Shown: positions 52,915-63,817, counted from the stretch's first letter. The stretch: DNA of 64,000 nucleotides from an uncultured cyanobacterium (GCA_903871775.1 CAIQIA010000011.1:62001-126000), one strand, 5' to 3'. The notes: generated from the sequence alone by a model not told the origin. A program made the numbers and translations.

Positions 52915-53629
52915 GGCGCTGCAGGGCCGAGCGGGCCGCCGCCTGCTCCGCCAGCCGCCGGGAGGGGCCCCAGCCCTCCCCGAGCGCTTCACCGGCCACG
53001 GTGACCGCACTGTGGAAGCGCCGCTGGCTGCCATGGGTCCGCTCCCGTTCCTCGGTGCAATAGGTGGGTAAACGACCGTCCTGGCGCTGGCTCCACTCCT
53101 GAAGGGCCGACTTCCAGTTGTGCAGGCTGGGGTCGGCCAGCAGAGCGGCGCTGTCTGACCACCAGGGAGCATCCAGCCAGGAGCGGACGGGCTGCAGGGA
53201 CCCCCCCGAGGCTTCATACAGAGCCCCGACCAGAGCTTCGCAGCACTCAGCCCTGACGGTGCGACGGCCGGCCAGGTCACCACTGGCCTGGGGCCCCTGA
53301 AGGATCAGGGCATCCAGGTCCAGGGAGGCAGCGTGGTCGGCCAGCCAGCGGTCGCTGACGAGCTGGGCCCGCAGGGCCGAACGCTGGCCCATCGCCAGGT
53401 GGGGCAAGCGCTCCTCAAGAAAGTCAGCGCAGGCGAGGCGCAGCACCGCATCACCGAGAAACTCCAGCCGCTCATGGTTCCAGGCCAGCCCGGCACTGGT
53501 GTGGGTGAGGGCCTCATGCAGGGGCCGCAGGTCGATCGCCCCCTCCTCGGATGGTGCGGCCACCCCCAGCCGTTGCAGCAGCTGAGCGAGGGAGCGGCTG
53601 CGGTCGGCATCAGGCTGGGGGCAGACCAT
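52895..53629 (-). CDS. rnc: Ribonuclease III
   Basis: Double-strand-specific endonuclease for rRNA and mRNA processing. 244 residues from ATG 53629. The signature NHERLEFLGDAVLRLACADF near residue 51 carries the catalytic Glu and Asp. The second catalytic patch reads RAECCEALVGALYEASGG near 126: Glu is conserved, but the usual Asp three residues earlier (LAD-x-x-E) is Glu here. A dsRNA-binding domain closes the protein (NWKSALQEWSQRQDGRLPTY...RLAEQAAARSALQRL). It lies 17 bases downstream of rnpB on the same strand with no T-run between, so the two are likely co-transcribed. Confidence 0.94.
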   Translation of the reverse strand: MVCPQPDADRSRSLAQLLQRLGVAAPSEEGAIDLRPLHEALTHTSAGLAWNHERLEFLGDAVLRLACADFLEERLPHLAMGQRSALRAQLVSDRWLADHAASLDLDALILQGPQASGDLAGRRTVRAECCEALVGALYEASGGSLQPVRSWLDAPWWSDSAALLADPSLHNWKSALQEWSQRQDGRLPTYCTEERERTHGSQRRFHSAVTVAGEALGEGWGPSRRLAEQAAARSALQRLSPEPH

Positions 53630-53646
53630 GACCGTGGAGAGAGGGA

Positions 53647-54028
53647 GGAAAGCAGGACATAAGCCGGGTTCTGTTCTCCGGCCGGCGAGGCCGACCGGGG
53701 GCGATCATCTGTCTGGGACCGCCGTTGCCGACGGCCTCGAGCGGCGCAGAAGACGGAACCGGTGAATGGTCACCCCTGGTTCCTGGGCCTTGCTCCCGGC
53801 CGGGGTTTACCGAGCCAGCGCCTCTCGACGCTGCTGGTGCGCTCTTACCGCACCTTTGCACCCTTGCCTGTGCCTGGATGATCCAGGCCATCGGCGGTGT
53901 GTTTCTGTGGCACTATCCTCACGGTCACCCGCACTGGGCGTTACCCAGCAAGCCTGACCATTGGGGAGCCCGGACTTTCCTCAGCCGACACCGGATGGTG
54001 GCGACTGCGATCACCTCGCCTGCTTTCC
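53647..54028 (-). ncRNA. rnpB: RNase P RNA (type A, cyanobacterial)
   Basis: Catalytic RNA of RNase P, which matures tRNA 5' ends. Read on the minus strand, the ends pair as P1 (GGAAAGCAGG at 54028-54019 with CCTGCTTTCC at 53656-53647). The universal core GAGGAAAGTCCGGGCTCC (53982-53965) and the 3' ACAGAACCCGGCTTAT (53674-53659) are intact. GGTAACGCCCAGTGCGGGTG, GTGCCACAGAAACA and TCGGTAAACCCCGG fall between in the known order. Length is about 382 bases, near the cyanobacterial norm. The ends are deduced from P1 and could shift by a few bases. Its 5' end lies five bases after the stop of the preceding protein gene. Confidence 0.95.
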
Positions 54029-54033
54029 AGGTT

Positions 54034-54837
54034 TCAAGCTACAGGAAGGCGCTGGCGAAGCCGTCGACGCAACCGCAGGGCACCTGCGGCGAGGGTGCCC
54101 ACACCCAGGACGGGCAAGGGGGCGGGCACAGCTGCCACATTATCTCGGGTGAGTTCACCGCCCGAAATCAGGGCACGGGTTTCGAGAATCTGCCCCCCGG
54201 GAAGGCCATTGACGGTGGTGTTGGAGGGAGCCGGAACCGTGGCGCTGTTGTTGTTGAAGAGGAATGAGGAGGCGATGACGTCGTCCTGAACCGTGGAGCC
54301 GGCTGGAATCGTGTATCGAAGATAGAAGGGGGAGCCCAGAGGCCCCGGACCTGGAACAGACACGATCGGCGTGTAGTTGTAACCAGGAAGGGAGCCAGTA
54401 CCAGAGCCGGATACGAACGAGGACTGAAACGTGGTGAATGAAGCCGGGTCAACACTTCGAGACCAACCTAGGTTGGTGAGAGTTACAGGAGCCCCAGGGG
54501 CAGCGCCACCGGAAGCTGAATTAAATAAACCGAACTGAAAATACTGAGCCCCGGCACGAGGCGGCGTAACAGAACCATTCAGCTTTGCGTCATCGTACTT
54601 AAGAATAACAGTATTATCAATATTATAATCGAATTCAGGGCAACTATTGGAGTAAATGGCTAGATTTTGAACCGGGTTGCCAATACAGGCCCTAGCGGGC
54701 TGAATCAGACTTACAACCAAACCAGCGCTGCCGACAATTCCAACACTCAATCCCCCCGCAGCGAATCGACGAGAAACAGTTTTAAGAGCAATGAGAAAAT
54801 CAGTCACGGTCAACATCTCAAAGACCATGAGTAGCAA
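54034..54837 (-). CDS. Secreted protein with PEP-CTERM-like tail, paralog 1
   Basis: A 267-residue AT-rich gene product of unknown function. The first ~50 residues hold a signal peptide ending SLIQPARA. The mature body is rich in Asn, Ser, Gly and Tyr and shares with its neighbour the blocks PRAGAQYFQF, TNLGWSR, FTTFQSSFV and GSPFYLRYTIPAG. The end has a sorting-signal layout: VPAPLPVLGVGTLAAGALRL then RRRLRQRL, i.e. a Pro motif, a hydrophobic span and an Arg cluster, as in PEP-CTERM proteins. The start is probably TTG 54837, eight bases after AGGAG inside the upstream gene's end; ATG 54828 or 54816 are possible. Base composition differs sharply from its surroundings. Confidence 0.78.
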   Translation of the reverse strand: MLLMVFEMLTVTDFLIALKTVSRRFAAGGLSVGIVGSAGLVVSLIQPARACIGNPVQNLAIYSNSCPEFDYNIDNTVILKYDDAKLNGSVTPPRAGAQYFQFGLFNSASGGAAPGAPVTLTNLGWSRSVDPASFTTFQSSFVSGSGTGSLPGYNYTPIVSVPGPGPLGSPFYLRYTIPAGSTVQDDVIASSFLFNNNSATVPAPSNTTVNGLPGGQILETRALISGGELTRDNVAAVPAPLPVLGVGTLAAGALRLRRRLRQRLPVA

Positions 54838-55536
54838 TTACTTAGCTCCTGAAGCAGTCTTCAGGCGACGGCGGAACCTTGAGGCTGTTCCAAGAGCCAT
54901 AAAGACTCCAACAGCTGGAAGTGGCCCAGGAACATTTTCACGGGAGGTGTGATCCCTGTTAAGGTCGACGAAGGACGTGAGGGAAGAACCAGTCAACAGA
55001 CCGTTGGCATCAACTGCGCCATTATTATTTGCAAGAAACTTGACCTCAAAAGTCTCATTCAAGGCAACTCCAGCGGGAATCGTATAGCGCACATAAAATG
55101 GATTTCCGAGAGGATCAGACCCACTGGCAGCCAGAATATCTGTTACCCCAGTAGCAACCGCCGTAGCCCCAACAGCGAGACTGGGCTGGAATGACGAAAA
55201 GGGACCACCAGGAAGTCGCGACCATTCAAAATTGCTAACAGTGTATGATCCACCAAGAACAGTATTCATAACGATTTGAAAATATCTGGCACCAGCGCGA
55301 AGGGGAGCAACACTATTGTTAAGCTTCGGATCGCTCAATCTGATTGTGGCTTGCGACGCAGAGGTGCTTCCGCTGTAAAAAGTGGTGCAATTGTTGCCAT
55401 CCACAGCCAGACTGCCCGATACACAGAATGCTTGTGCCGACTGAGGGAGTGAGGCGACTCCAACGATGGCGAACGTCGTGCCGAGGGCCCAGCGACCGAT
55501 GGAGGGAAGCACTGCTTGAAAGACAGGTGGTCCCAC
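54838..55536 (-). CDS. Secreted protein with PEP-CTERM-like tail, paralog 2
   Basis: A 232-residue product from GTG 55536 (a GTG at 55512 is also possible). The signal peptide RWALGTTFAIVGVASLPQSA precedes a probable cleavage after QAF or SAQA. The body shares PLRAGARYFQIV, VSNFEWSRLPGG, FSSFQPSLAVG and GNPFYVRYTIPAG with the downstream paralog, so the pair arose by duplication. The C-terminus repeats the tripartite tail: VPGPLPAVGVFMALGTASRF then RRRLK. It is predicted to be exported and processed or anchored by an exosortase-like enzyme, none of which is in this window. It abuts the next gene directly. The gene is markedly AT-rich compared with the rest of the window. Confidence 0.78.
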   Translation of the reverse strand: MGPPVFQAVLPSIGRWALGTTFAIVGVASLPQSAQAFCVSGSLAVDGNNCTTFYSGSTSASQATIRLSDPKLNNSVAPLRAGARYFQIVMNTVLGGSYTVSNFEWSRLPGGPFSSFQPSLAVGATAVATGVTDILAASGSDPLGNPFYVRYTIPAGVALNETFEVKFLANNNGAVDANGLLTGSSLTSFVDLNRDHTSRENVPGPLPAVGVFMALGTASRFRRRLKTASGAK

Positions 55537-55586
55537 CTTAGCCGAAAACCAACCGGCAGGGAAAATTCACGTGAGTCCCTGAGGAC

Positions 55587-56708
55587 TCAGTCCTTGCGCT
55601 CCTTGCGTTCGGTCCTCTCGTCCTCGTCGTCGAAATAGGCGGCATAAGGGTTCGCCTCGGGTCGGGGCCGCGGGGGGCGCTGGGGCCGCGGCCGAGCCGG
55701 GCGGCCGATATCGGCGGCATCAGGCTCGGGATGGTCCTCGGCAGACCAACGGGGATCGAACCCCTGAACCGAAGGCCGCGTGGGCCGCGGCGGGGTGAAG
55801 GCCCGCCGCAGGGCCCACCGCACCCTGGCCAGTGGGGACAGGGCCGGAACCCTGTCCCCTTCTCCGTCCTGGGCGTGGTCTTCCTGGCTCCAGCGGTAAT
55901 CGAACTGACGCGGATCCACCCGTCCGGCGCCACCCTTGGTGCCCCCCTGCCGCCAGACACTCCAGCGCTGACGCAGCCCCATCCCCAGAGAGCTGAGCAT
56001 CAGAAAGGCAAGGCCATAGCAGAAGGCCATGGCCGAGCCCACCAGGCTGCGGTTGATGGCTTCTGACTGGCGAGGCCCCCGCTCCTGCAGCTGCCGCTGC
56101 CGCAGCGCCCTGATCTGTGGGGCGATCTGGGCATGCATCTGCTGCTGAACCTGCTCGAAGGGGGCGGCCAGCTGATCACGGATGGGAGGAGCTCCGGGCA
56201 GATCACGCAGCGCTTCCACCAGTTCGGCCTCATTGCGGGCAGCCATGATCGAACGGTCGCCCTGCTGCAGGATCGACAGTTCCAGCCTGCCCTGGGCGGC
56301 GATGTCGGCCAGCCGCTGCAGCTCGAGCCACGTCTGCAGGGGGATCAGCAGGAGGAAGCCCAGGGCCACCGGCAGACAGAGCTGCCGCACCCGTCGCGCC
56401 CTTCGCCCAATCGCCGCCTGGCCTGGGTCGAGCACCTCCCCCAGTTGGACAAGGATCACCCCCGTCAGAGCGAAGGCTCCTGAACCGATCAGGGCACCCA
56501 CCACGCCGCGGCCCCAGGCCGGATCGATGATCCGCACCGGCAGCAGTTGGCCGAGGGCGTTGGCCAGGTAGATGCCCAGAAGGGCGAATCCACAGATCTC
56601 GAAAACCACCGCCTGCTCTGGGGCCATCAGTGGCTGAGCGGGCGTGGCCGGAGCGGGCGGTGTCGGAGTGACCGTTGGGGGCGTCGATCTGTCAGGTGGC
56701 GTGGGCAT
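55587..56708 (-). CDS. Membrane protein with duplicated FDxRWSxEDH motif
   Basis: Unrecognised 373-residue membrane protein from ATG 56708 (ATG 56765 would add 19 residues). A Pro/Thr-rich start precedes a hydrophobic helix (VFEICGFALLGIYLANALGQ), a second (VVGALIGSGAFALTGVILVQ) and a third (RQLCLPVALGFLLLIPLQTW). A ~90-residue helical loop rich in Gln/Arg follows, then a fourth helix (GSAMAFCYGLAFLMLSSLGM). The long cytoplasmic-looking tail contains the duplicated motif FDYRWSQEDH (~268) and FDPRWSAEDH (~317), then a Pro-Arg stretch and a charged end (YFDDEDERTERKERKD). Function is unknown. The motif pair suggests a bivalent binding site. Confidence 0.72.
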   Translation of the reverse strand: MPTPPDRSTPPTVTPTPPAPATPAQPLMAPEQAVVFEICGFALLGIYLANALGQLLPVRIIDPAWGRGVVGALIGSGAFALTGVILVQLGEVLDPGQAAIGRRARRVRQLCLPVALGFLLLIPLQTWLELQRLADIAAQGRLELSILQQGDRSIMAARNEAELVEALRDLPGAPPIRDQLAAPFEQVQQQMHAQIAPQIRALRQRQLQERGPRQSEAINRSLVGSAMAFCYGLAFLMLSSLGMGLRQRWSVWRQGGTKGGAGRVDPRQFDYRWSQEDHAQDGEGDRVPALSPLARVRWALRRAFTPPRPTRPSVQGFDPRWSAEDHPEPDAADIGRPARPRPQRPPRPRPEANPYAAYFDDEDERTERKERKD

Positions 56709-56781
56709 CGACGCAACGTCCTCAGATATGACCTTACGGGAGGCGGCCCCTGGAGAGGCCTCCATCTAGGCTGAAACTGCT

Positions 56782-56854
<73 letters not shown>

Positions 56855-56919
56855 GTCCACCTCCAGGGCTGGTGCCCTGGGCACCAGCGGGCACCGCCGC
56901 TAGCGTTGCGCCATCCTCC

Positions 56920-57246
56920 ATGGATGTCATGACGCAGCTCCACGATCTGCGCCTGCGCCTGCTGGTTCAGCAGGAGAGCGAGCGCATCGCCTGCAGTCAG
57001 CCCACCGAGCTGGATCTTTCAGTCGTGCAGGCCCGCAGCCTCTGCTGGCTGGCCCTGCTGGCCGAGGCCCATGAGGAGCAGGCCAGTGACGCCGAACGCC
57101 GTGGCGACGTCGAGCAGGCCATGGGCTGGTTCGCCGACGCCATGCGCCTGCGCGACGTGATCCAGGTGGTGAGCTCGATCGAGATCCCGCTGCCGGCGAC
57201 CGCCCTCCAGGACGACGATGACGACGACACACCCCTCGCCGCCTGA
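56920..57246 (+). CDS. Small helical protein with acidic C-terminus, unknown
   Basis: A 108-residue protein from ATG 56920 (or ATG 56929). The body is predicted helical: LHDLRLRLLVQQESERIACS, ARSLCWLALLAEAHEEQASD and GDVEQAMGWFADAMRLRDVI, the last two resembling a single TPR-like helix pair. It ends in a run of aspartates (DDDDDD) before TPLAA. No known family. It follows the tRNA gene by 65 bases and precedes another small unknown by 14, so the pair probably forms one operon. Confidence 0.6.
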   Translation: MDVMTQLHDLRLRLLVQQESERIACSQPTELDLSVVQARSLCWLALLAEAHEEQASDAERRGDVEQAMGWFADAMRLRDVIQVVSSIEIPLPATALQDDDDDDTPLAA

Positions 57247-57693
57247 TGGCATGATGGGACGTGGTGTACCGGGGAGCCGCGGTGCCAGACGAGCCCTGCC
57301 AATGCCCTGACTGTCAGCGCTTCTACCGGGAGCATGACCGTCTGATCCGAGAAAATCCCAGTCTTCGTCAGCAGCAGGAACTGAACTGGGCAGCCCTCCA
57401 GGCCTTCCGGACCCTGGCTGGCCGGGTGCTGGAGGAGTTGCAGAAGAGTCAGGAGTCGGGTGCATCCCCCGCGCCCCTGGCCGCTGCAGGGTCTGCTGCC
57501 GCCCCTGCGGGCGACGACGAGGCCCTGCAGCAGGCTTTGGGCGACCTGGAGAACATCAATGCGCACCTCTTCTCGATCGAGGTTCTGATGGAGAGGATCT
57601 TCGACGTGAGGGTGCCGGAGGCCGTGGAACAGAAGTTCCGCGAGTTCGCTGGTGAACTCGCCCCCGACCCCCTCAACGCCGACCGGTTGCGCC

Positions 57694-60249
<2,556 letters not shown>

Positions 60250-60331
60250 GGGACGGGACGGCAGGGCGGGCTCAGCCGGACCGTAGCGATCCCGTCCCGT
60301 GGAACCATTAAGGACACCCCAAAGCTTCCAC

Positions 60332-61669
60332 GTGCCCGATCTGCCCCTGATGGTCACCGGTCACGCAGCCGGCGAAGCCGCCAACCTGCTGGTGGCGGGC
60401 CGGTTTCTGCTCATCTTTCTCACGGCGCGGCTGTTTGCCGAGGGCATGGTGCGGTGGCGGCTGCCGACGATCCTGGGGGAACTGCTGGCGGGGGTGCTGC
60501 TGGGCGTCTCGGGCCTGCGGCTGGTGGTCCCGCCGGAGAGCGGCGTGCCCCTCTCGCCCTGGCTGGTGACCCAGCTCGGCTTCCTCAGTGACCTTGCCCC
60601 TGACCAGGTGCTCGCCGTGGCCGACGAGAGCTTCCCGGCGCTGCAGGTGGTGGCCAGCCTGGGCCTCTACGCCCTGCTGTTCGTGACGGGGCTCGAGAGC
60701 GATCTCGACGAGCTGATCGCCGTGGGTGGCCAGGCGGTGAGTGTGGCCTGCACGGGGGTGGTGCTGCCCTTTCTGCTCGGCACGGGGGGGCTGATGCTGC
60801 TGTTTCACGTCGATCCGGTGCCGGCGGTGTTCGCCGGTGCGTCGATGACGGCCACGAGCATCGGCATCACCGCCAGCGTCTTCGCCGAACTGGGGATGCT
60901 GCGCCGGCGGGAAGGGCTGATCGTCATCGGTGCCGCCGTGCTCGACGACATCCTCGGCATCGTCATCCTGGCGGTGGTGGTGGCCTTCGCCGGCGACGGC
61001 AGCCTCACCCCCGGACCGATCCTGCAGCTGGTGGCCGCCGCCCTGGTCTTCGTGCTGGCCGCCATCGCCCTCAGCCGTCGCATCGGTCCTGCCTTCGACA
61101 GGCTGATCGACGTGCTGAAAGCCCCGGGGGAGCTGGTGGTCGCCGCCTTCGTGGTGCTCTTCGTGGCCTGCTTCACCGCCACCGCCATCGGCCTCGAGGC
61201 GGCGCTGGGGGCCTTCGCTGCCGGCCTGATCCTCAGCAACTCGAGCCGCCGCGAGGCCATCCGCGACGCGGTCACGCCGGTGGTGTCGCTGTTCGCGACC
61301 GTCTTCTTCGTGCTCATCGGCACCGCGATGGACCTGTCGGTGCTCGATCCCACCGACCCCACCAACCGCAGCGGACTGCTGGTGGCCCTGTTCCTGCTGC
61401 TGGCAGCCATCGTGGGCAAGCTGGCCTCCGGCTGGAGCTTCGTGAGCCGCGAACCCACCGACCGGTTGCTGGTTGGGGTGGGGATGCTCCCGCGGGGGGA
61501 GGTCGGTCTGATCTTTCTCGGCCTGGGCACCGCCGCCGGGCTGCTGTCACCGGCCCTGGAGGCCGCCATCCTGCTGATGGTGATCGGCACCACTTTTCTG
61601 GCGCCGCTGCTGCTGCGGCTGCTGGCCAGTCCGTCGATGGCAGGGGCTCAGCCGTCGCCGCTGCGCTGA
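60332..61669 (+). CDS. CPA2-family cation/proton antiporter
   Basis: A 445-residue membrane protein with about 12 hydrophobic helices, starting at GTG 60332 (GTG 60299 and ATG 60350 are alternatives). RLPTILGELLAGVLLGVSGL is helix 2, LYALLFVTGLESDLDEL helix 4, and TATSIGITASVFAELGML helix 5. IGAAVLDDILGIVILAVVVA near 220 contains the Asp-Asp ion-binding pair of electrogenic Na+/H+ exchangers. ALGAFAAGLILSNSS and MLPRGEVGLIFLGLGTAAG follow. There is no TrkA-N (RCK) tail, so it is closer to NhaS/NapA than KefB. It is likely to act in Na+ or pH homeostasis. Confidence 0.9.
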   Translation: MPDLPLMVTGHAAGEAANLLVAGRFLLIFLTARLFAEGMVRWRLPTILGELLAGVLLGVSGLRLVVPPESGVPLSPWLVTQLGFLSDLAPDQVLAVADESFPALQVVASLGLYALLFVTGLESDLDELIAVGGQAVSVACTGVVLPFLLGTGGLMLLFHVDPVPAVFAGASMTATSIGITASVFAELGMLRRREGLIVIGAAVLDDILGIVILAVVVAFAGDGSLTPGPILQLVAAALVFVLAAIALSRRIGPAFDRLIDVLKAPGELVVAAFVVLFVACFTATAIGLEAALGAFAAGLILSNSSRREAIRDAVTPVVSLFATVFFVLIGTAMDLSVLDPTDPTNRSGLLVALFLLLAAIVGKLASGWSFVSREPTDRLLVGVGMLPRGEVGLIFLGLGTAAGLLSPALEAAILLMVIGTTFLAPLLLRLLASPSMAGAQPSPLR

Positions 61670-61998
61670 GCCAGCCCGAAGAACAGGCTGGCCACCCCCG
61701 TGATCAGCCCCATGCTGCCGGCCCAGCTGGGGGACAGGGCCCAGCTCAGCAACAGCTGGATCACCACACCGACCCCGAAGGCCAGCAACAGGCTGCTGAC
61801 CAGGAGCAAGGCCTGCTGCTGGTCGTCGCTGAGACCCGCCTGGGCCAGTTCGGCCTCCAGCCGCTCGAGGGGCAGGCTGAGCGGCAGCACCAGGGCCAGG
61901 GCCCAGAGGGCGCTGCCCCCCACCAGGGTGGTCCAGTCCGGCTGGGGCAGGGGCACAGGCACAGCAAGACACGGCCGGGAGGCCTGCATCCTTAGCAT
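61648..61998 (-). CDS. Small membrane protein, unknown
   Basis: About 116 residues from ATG 61998 (ATG 61989 is possible). Three hydrophobic segments: TTLVGGSALWALALVLPLSL, ALLLVSSLLLAFGVGVVIQL and AGSMGLITGVASLFFGLAQ, with an amphipathic helix LERLEAELAQAGLSDDQQQA between the first two. I know no family. Support comes from the membrane pattern and its tight fit between genes; the frame remains open far upstream, so coding is likely but not certain. It overlaps the antiporter by 22 bases and starts only 21 bases from the divergent hydrolase. Confidence 0.55.
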   Translation of the reverse strand: MLRMQASRPCLAVPVPLPQPDWTTLVGGSALWALALVLPLSLPLERLEAELAQAGLSDDQQQALLLVSSLLLAFGVGVVIQLLLSWALSPSWAGSMGLITGVASLFFGLAQRSGDG

Positions 61999-62019
61999 CC
62001 CGATTCCATCGCCGGAGCC

Positions 62020-62904
62020 ATGGCCGAAACCTCCGTGACCATGCCCTGGCACTTCCGTGACCATGCCGTCCATGCGGTGCAGGCCGGCGCCGGCGGTCCG
62101 GGGCCGGCCCTGCTGCTCGTCCATGGCTTCGGAGCCAGCACCGACCACTGGCGCCACAACATTCCGGTGCTGGCCCGCAGCCATGAGGTGCACGCCCTCG
62201 ATCTGCTGGGCTTCGGCCGCAGCGCCAAGCCGGCGGGCCTGCCCTACGGCGGTGCCCTCTGGCGTGACCAGCTCTGCGCCTACGTGGCCGAACGCATCGG
62301 CAGGCCCACGGTGCTGGTGGGCAATTCCCTCGGCGGTTACGCCGCCCTGGCCGCCGGTGCCGCCCTGGGGAGCGGCTGCGCCGGGGTGGTGCTGCTGAAT
62401 GCCGCCGGCCCCTTCCGGGAGGAGCAGCAGCCCGCGACAGAGAGCTGGGGCGCCATCGCCCGCCGCACGGTGGGCACTGCCCTGCTGCGCAGCCCCGTGC
62501 TGCAGCGGCTGCTGTTCGAAAACCTGCGGCGGCCGTCCACCATCCGCCGCACCCTCGAGCAGGTCTATGTGGACCGGCGCAACGTCGATGACGCATTGGT
62601 GGAGGCCATCCGCCGCCCCTCCCTCGATCCCGGCGCCTTCGGGGTGTTCCGCACCGTGTTCGACATTCCCAGCGGCGAACCCCTCGACGGCCTGTTCGAG
62701 CAGCTGCAGGCGCCGCTGTTTCTGCTGTGGGGCCGCAGGGATCCTTGGATCGACGCCGAAAACCGGATGCGGCGCTTCCGGGCCAAGGTTCCGCCCGGCA
62801 CCCACGACGTGGTGCTCGAGGCCGGCCACTGCCCCCACGACGAGGTGCCCGACCAGGTGAACCGCGAACTGCTCGACTGGCTGGCGGCGCGCCCAGGCGA
62901 CTGA
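62020..62904 (+). CDS. Alpha/beta-fold hydrolase
   Basis: A 294-residue hydrolase from ATG 62020. The oxyanion strand is ALLLVHGFGASTDHWRHNIP near 31, and VLVGNSLGGYAALAAGAALG near 98 contains the nucleophile Ser. The acid is in LLWGRRDPWIDAENRMR near 238 and the His in VLEAGHCPHDEVPDQ near 272, so the catalytic triad is complete. The GNSLGGY elbow and the cap region resemble plant and cyanobacterial chlorophyll dephytylase / pheophytinase-type hydrolases, which is a plausible but unproven function here. Otherwise a general esterase or haloalkane dehalogenase-like protein. No signal peptide. Confidence 0.85.
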   Translation: MAETSVTMPWHFRDHAVHAVQAGAGGPGPALLLVHGFGASTDHWRHNIPVLARSHEVHALDLLGFGRSAKPAGLPYGGALWRDQLCAYVAERIGRPTVLVGNSLGGYAALAAGAALGSGCAGVVLLNAAGPFREEQQPATESWGAIARRTVGTALLRSPVLQRLLFENLRRPSTIRRTLEQVYVDRRNVDDALVEAIRRPSLDPGAFGVFRTVFDIPSGEPLDGLFEQLQAPLFLLWGRRDPWIDAENRMRRFRAKVPPGTHDVVLEAGHCPHDEVPDQVNRELLDWLAARPGD

Positions 62905-62953
62905 CGTCCGCAGGTTCCCCGGGATACCGTCGGCGGGCCCCGGCATCCCGGCC

Positions 62954-63817
62954 ATGTCCCTGCAGCCCTGCAGCAGTCCGTACCCGCACTGGCTGTTCGA
63001 AGATCCCGCCAGCGGCGATGCGCTCCAGCTGGTGCCCGAACGGGGCGGGCTGCTGACGGGCTGGCGTTGCGGCGGCCAGGACGTGCTGTACCTCGACGTG
63101 GAGCGGTTCCTGGATCCGGCCCTCTCGATCCGGGGCGGCGCACCGGTGCTCTTCCCGATCTGCGGCCCCCTGCCCGACGACCGGCTGCCCCTGGCCAACG
63201 GCCGCAGCGCCACCCTGAAACAACACGGCTTCGCCCGCACCCTCCCCTGGACCCTGGAGGCCCTGGCGGAGGGTGACGGGGTGGCCCTCGTGCTGCAGGA
63301 CACCCCGGCCACCCTGGCCGACTTCCCCTTCCCCTTCGTGCTGCGGCTGGAGTATCGCCTGGCTCCCCAGACGCTGCAGATCACCACCACGGTCGAGAAC
63401 CGCGGCACCCAGCCCCTGCCGTTCAGCTTCGGCCTGCATCCGTACCTGGCGGTGTCAGGGCTGGAGGGGCTCAGCTTCGACGGACTGCCGGACCGCTGCC
63501 TCGATCACCGCCAGATGGCTGAAACCGACACAGCCGGACAGCTGGCGCAGCTGACCACCGGCATCGACCTGCTGGTGCGCCCCGAAGGCGCCGTGAGCCT
63601 CTGCGACCCCGCCGCCGGCCGCCGGATCACGATGGAACTGGAGGCGCCCTGGAACCTGGCGGTGCTCTGGACCGATCCGCCGCGGCCGATGGTGTGCGTT
63701 GAACCCTGGACGGGACCGCGCGGCAGCCTGGTGAGCGGTGACGGGCGGCTCGAGGTGGAGCCCGGCGAACGCCGCAGCCTGCAGTGCCGCTACACCGTGG
63801 CGCCGCTGGCGGGCTGA
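62954..63817 (+). CDS. Aldose 1-epimerase-like mutarotase
   Basis: A 287-residue galactose-mutarotase-fold protein from ATG 62954. GAPVLFPICGPLPDDRLPLA near 61 and LKQHGFARTLPWTLEALAEG near 88 carry the conserved Arg and His, SFGLHPYLAVSGLEGLSFDG near 157 the second catalytic His, and CVEPWTGPRGSLVSGDGRLE near 248 the catalytic Glu. It interconverts sugar anomers; the pattern is closer to the aldose-1-epimerase/YeaD-like proteins that act on hexose-6-phosphates. It might condition sugars released by glycogen breakdown. It overlaps the convergent oxidase gene by 28 bases. Confidence 0.88.
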   Translation: MSLQPCSSPYPHWLFEDPASGDALQLVPERGGLLTGWRCGGQDVLYLDVERFLDPALSIRGGAPVLFPICGPLPDDRLPLANGRSATLKQHGFARTLPWTLEALAEGDGVALVLQDTPATLADFPFPFVLRLEYRLAPQTLQITTTVENRGTQPLPFSFGLHPYLAVSGLEGLSFDGLPDRCLDHRQMAETDTAGQLAQLTTGIDLLVRPEGAVSLCDPAAGRRITMELEAPWNLAVLWTDPPRPMVCVEPWTGPRGSLVSGDGRLEVEPGERRSLQCRYTVAPLAG

